From NCBI RefSeq assembly GCF_024297145.1, contig NZ_JANCTC010000005.1, forward strand, positions 295,923 to 359,922: a DNA stretch of 64,000 bases, written 5' to 3'. A program made the position numbers and the translations under genes. Source of the stretch: Mesorhizobium sp. LMG 17147. Its GTDB lineage: Bacteria; Pseudomonadota; Alphaproteobacteria; Rhizobiales; Rhizobiaceae. Below are positions 61,514 through 64,000 of this stretch, piece by piece (within the stretch, counting starts at the first letter, position 1; each line of letters opens with the position of its first letter). The notes beneath the pieces are model-generated. The model was not told the origin of the DNA, ran no database searches, and worked only from the letters and a program-made list of their open reading frames with translations.

Positions 61514-63541
61514 ATGACCGCCAGGCCCAAACCCTCACCTCTCTTCCTCGGCATCGACACCGGCGGCACCTATACCGATGCCGTGCTGTGGTCGGAAGTG
61601 GGTGGCCCAAGCGGCAAGGTTCTGGCCAAGGCCAAGGCGCTGACGACGCGCCACGATCTCGCCGTCGGCATATCGGGCGCGGTCGATGCGGTGCTGCAAA
61701 AAGCCGGCACCGACCCGACTGCGATAAAACTGGTGTCGATGTCGACGACGCTTGCCACCAACGCGTTGGTCGAGGGCCAGGGCGGGCGCGTAGCACTGGT
61801 GATGATCGGCTTTGCCGAGGGCGATCTCGCCCGCGACGGGCTGAAGGCGGCGCTTGGCACCGATCCCGTAGTGCTCTGCCCCGGCGGCCACGATGTCCAC
61901 GGCAATGCGGCAAAGCTCGATCTGTCCGGGCTGGAGGCAGCTTTGCCGGAACTGGAAAAGTCGGTGTCCGGCTTTGCCGTCTGCGCCTATTTCGCCACCC
62001 GCAATCCGGGGCACGAGCTAAGCGCGCGGAACCTGATCCGCGACAGGACCGGCCTGCCGGTCACCGCCAGCCACGAACTTTCGGCCAAGCTCGGCGGCCC
62101 GCGCCGGGCGCTGACGACCTTGCTCAACGCCAGGCTGATCTCGATGATCGACCGGCTGGTCGCGGCAACCGAAGGCTTTTTGGCCGCGCGCAACATTGCC
62201 GCCCCGCTGATGGTGGTGCGCGGCGACGGCGCTTTGGTCTCGGCCGCCTTTGCCCGCCAGCGGCCGATCGAGACGATCCTGTCCGGCCCGGCCGCCAGCC
62301 TGGTCGGCGCCCGCCACATGACCGGCCTCGACAATGCGGTGGTCTCCGACATCGGCGGCACCACCACCGACGTCGCCGTGCTCGACAAGGGCCGGCCGCG
62401 GCTCGATCCGGAAGGCGCCACCGTCGGCGGCTTCCGCACCATGGTCGAAGCCGTCGCCATGCGCACCTTTGGGCTGGGCGGCGATTCCGAAGTGGCGCTG
62501 GAGGACGGCGTGCTCAACCCGAAAATCCTGCTCGGGCCGCGCCGCCTGGTGCCGCTGGCGCTGGCCGGCATGATACATGGCGAGGCGGTTACATCAGAGC
62601 TGGAACGCCAGCTGCGGGCCCCCAACCCCGGCCGCATGGATGGCCGCCTGGCGGTGCGCACCGGCGTGCCGGAGCGGCTGGCGGCCGGACTGACCGGTGC
62701 CGAAGCCAGGCTTTACGAACTGATCGGTGCCGTGCCGCAGGCTCTCGACAGATTGCTGACCTCGAACGCCCAGAACGCCACTCTGAACCGGCTGGTGTCG
62801 CGCGGGCTGGTGCATGTCGCAGGCTTCACGCCGTCGGATGCCGCGCATGTGCTGGGCAGGCAGGCCAATTGGGATGCGGCCGCGGCGCGTCTCGGCGCCG
62901 AGCTGTTCGCGCGCAGGCGTGACGGCCGCGGCCAGTTCATCGCCGCCTCGCCGGAGGCGATCTCGGAACGGGTGCTGACCGCGCTGACCCGCCTGTCGGC
63001 CGAAGTCATCCTCGAGACCGCCTTCGCCGAGGATGGGCTGGATGGCGCGGCGACCGTCGCCCATGCGCTGGTCCAGCGTGCCGTCGACGCCCATCCAGGC
63101 ATCGCCCGCCTCAGCGTCGCGCTCGACCGTCCGGTCATCGGCCTCGGCGCCTCGGCGCCGCTGCACTATGCCGGGCTGGCCGAGTTGGTCGGCAATCGAT
63201 GCGTGGTGCCGGAGGATACCGATGTCGCGAATGCGCTCGGCGCCGTCGTCGGCCAGGTCCGGGTCTCGGCCGAGGCGCGGGTCAGCCAGCCCAAGGAAGG
63301 GCTGTTCCGTGTCGCCTCAGGCGAAAGCGTGCGGGACTTCAACGACGAGGCGGCGGCGATCGCCGCGGCGGAGAAAGATGTGCGCGCGATTGCCGCCGGG
63401 CGGGCGAAGGATGCCGGCACCGACAGCGCCGAGATCGAAATCGCCAGCGAGTTCCGCGTCTCGACCGTCGAGGGCCAGCGCATGTTCATCGAGGCGCATG
63501 TCGTGGCGGTGGCGTCGGGCAGGCCAAGGATTGCGGTGTGA
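61514..63541 (+). CDS. Hydantoinase/oxoprolinase family protein (HyuA-like)
   Basis: The protein has 675 residues. The actin-like ATP-binding N-domain starts LFLGIDTGGTYTDAVLW, with a second phosphate motif SDIGGTTTDVAVLD near residue 280. It has the HyuA domain only; no HyuB-like gene follows in the window. ATP-dependent cleavage of a cyclic amide (hydantoin or 5-oxoproline) is the family reaction, and this substrate is unknown. Confidence 0.9.
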   Translation: MTARPKPSPLFLGIDTGGTYTDAVLWSEVGGPSGKVLAKAKALTTRHDLAVGISGAVDAVLQKAGTDPTAIKLVSMSTTLATNALVEGQGGRVALVMIGFAEGDLARDGLKAALGTDPVVLCPGGHDVHGNAAKLDLSGLEAALPELEKSVSGFAVCAYFATRNPGHELSARNLIRDRTGLPVTASHELSAKLGGPRRALTTLLNARLISMIDRLVAATEGFLAARNIAAPLMVVRGDGALVSAAFARQRPIETILSGPAASLVGARHMTGLDNAVVSDIGGTTTDVAVLDKGRPRLDPEGATVGGFRTMVEAVAMRTFGLGGDSEVALEDGVLNPKILLGPRRLVPLALAGMIHGEAVTSELERQLRAPNPGRMDGRLAVRTGVPERLAAGLTGAEARLYELIGAVPQALDRLLTSNAQNATLNRLVSRGLVHVAGFTPSDAAHVLGRQANWDAAAARLGAELFARRRDGRGQFIAASPEAISERVLTALTRLSAEVILETAFAEDGLDGAATVAHALVQRAVDAHPGIARLSVALDRPVIGLGASAPLHYAGLAELVGNRCVVPEDTDVANALGAVVGQVRVSAEARVSQPKEGLFRVASGESVRDFNDEAAAIAAAEKDVRAIAAGRAKDAGTDSAEIEIASEFRVSTVEGQRMFIEAHVVAVASGRPRIAV

Positions 63542-63547
63542 GCGAGT

Positions 63548-63692
63548 AATCTCCCCCCTCGAGGGGGAGATGTCGCCAAAGGCGACAGAGGGGGTCGCCT
63601 CGCACGAAGCGCGACTTCCTTCTGCCGCAGGAGGCCGAGCCCGGTCGAACCGACCCCCTCTGGCCGCTTCGCGCCCATCTCCCCCTCAAGGG
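63548..63692. repeat. Family A repeat, copy 5, cut by an insertion
   Basis: Left arm taatctcccccctcgaggggg and internal parts match the other copies. The right arm breaks off after ccccctcaaggg, where other copies continue ggggagat. The following bases begin the insertion sequence. Confidence 0.8.
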
Positions 63693-64000
63693 CAGGGGAA
63701 TCGCATATGGCGATTTTGGGGTTGAGTTTAGGCTGAGAAAGGATTCTTTGGAGAGGCAGTTGAGCGAAGGAGCGACTGCCATTTCCTGCCTTGAGAGCTA
63801 CTTTGGCGCGGTGCCTGATCCACGCGCGCCCAACGCCACGCATCGGCTTGGCGACCTGATCGTGATGATGATTGCGGCAAGCCTGTGTGGTGCCAGCAAT
63901 GCGACGGAGTTCGCCCTGTTTGCGCAGGAGCGCAAGCAGGCGCTGTCGCGGCTGATCGACTATGACGCAGCTCCCAGCCACGACACCTTCTCGCGGCTGC
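63693..64000 (+). mobile_element. ISAs1-family insertion sequence, left end (continues past window)
   Basis: It begins where repeat A copy 5 is interrupted and carries the start of an ISAs1-type transposase gene. The first bases (caggggaatcgcatatggcg) are the probable terminal inverted repeat; the other end is outside the window so neither the repeat nor a target duplication can be confirmed. Confidence 0.65.
63748..64000 (+). CDS. ISAs1-family transposase (partial, 3' end outside window)
   Basis: The visible 84 codons read AISCLESYFGAVPDPRA, then HRLGDLIVMMIAASLCGA, EFALFAQERKQAL and PSHDTFSRL. This is the N-terminal DDE_Tnp_1-associated region of ISAs1 transposases. The TTG at 63748 follows AAAGGA; another TTG at 63760 follows GAGAGG. 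The catalytic DDE part lies beyond the edge, so intactness is unknown. Confidence 0.85.
   Translation, partial: MERQLSEGATAISCLESYFGAVPDPRAPNATHRLGDLIVMMIAASLCGASNATEFALFAQERKQALSRLIDYDAAPSHDTFSRL

Noticed and set aside
61348..62922. A 524-codon plus-strand frame overlapping the hydantoinase gene
   Set aside because: It is a shifted frame of the hydantoinase gene with an Arg-rich, domain-free product.
1..64000. CRISPR arrays, tRNA or rRNA genes, prophage or conjugation genes
   Set aside because: No regularly spaced direct repeats, cloverleaf sequences, or phage or transfer gene families were noticed by eye; a tRNAscan or CRISPR search could confirm.

Overview
The window is G+C-rich, densely coded, single-replicon-like DNA from an alphaproteobacterium. 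Gene content and order point to the Rhizobiales, most likely Mesorhizobium or a close relative (family Phyllobacteriaceae). Supporting signs are the FzlA-like GST next to uppP, rph divergent from hrcA, an MbfA iron exporter behind an Irr-type box, EcfG-type promoters (GGAAC-N16-CGTT), a rhizobial Pho box in front of phoX, and families of palindromic intergenic repeats. It reads as mostly core and housekeeping chromosome with small decayed patches. No tRNA, rRNA, CRISPR array, prophage or symbiosis gene was seen.

Layout. 0-3 kb: partial FzlA-like protein, uppP, a flavoprotein monooxygenase. 3-10 kb, mostly minus strand: a Cys-rich protein, an NAD(P)-binding epimerase-like protein, yraN-rsmI, a broken low-molecular-weight phosphatase gene, and the overlapping run VOC-rdgB-hemW, then rph. 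10-15 kb, plus strand: hrcA, a PQQ-type sugar dehydrogenase, a LysE exporter, cysK, a GST. 15-21 kb: an ECF42-type sigma factor with its DGPF partner, and a TAXI-TRAP uptake operon with DUF1850. 21-28.6 kb: a stress and repair block (YciE/YciF-like protein, Ku, LigD, an ArsR regulator, DUF1127, NIPSNAP and ABM monooxygenase-like proteins, MbfA). 28.7-31 kb: a small HTH-like protein, a threonine dehydratase-like enzyme and a GST. 31-35 kb: a TetR(CerR)-HlyD-ABC efflux operon. 34.8-36.5 kb: CYTH-CHAD and a gene remnant. 36.5-42 kb: an XRE regulator, an SMP-30 protein, SulP with a small regulator, a tiny lipoprotein, PAP2 and an EamA protein. 42-52.5 kb: phoX, GNAT-MarR, a YadGH-type ABC exporter, a cyanide-insensitive bd oxidase, a large MscS channel. 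52.5-64 kb: an exported MsrA / Met-rich / DUF1223 cluster, an orphan Tad-like protein, lepA, several unknown membrane or secreted proteins, a CDGSH protein, a hydantoinase/oxoprolinase, many palindromic repeats, and the left end of an ISAs1-family insertion sequence.

How genes work together. Four-base or shorter overlaps tie many genes into translationally coupled pairs: VOC-rdgB-hemW, sigma-DGPF, TRAP-DUF1850, NIPSNAP-ABM, TetR-HlyD-ATPase-permease, CYTH-CHAD, GNAT-MarR, YadG-YadH and cydA-cydB. Exact EcfG-type promoters precede the YciE/YciF-like gene, ku-ligD and the PQQ dehydrogenase, which suggests a general-stress regulon centred on 21-26 kb. The most interesting possible system is the three-gene exported cluster at 52.6-54.6 kb: a single-cysteine MsrA, a methionine-rich MXKDX-repeat protein and a thioredoxin-like DUF1223 protein. 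It could form an envelope methionine-oxidation sink with its own repair enzyme and thiol donor. That is inference, not a known pathway. Start codons were chosen by eye from Shine-Dalgarno spacing, overlaps and family length, and several remain uncertain as noted.
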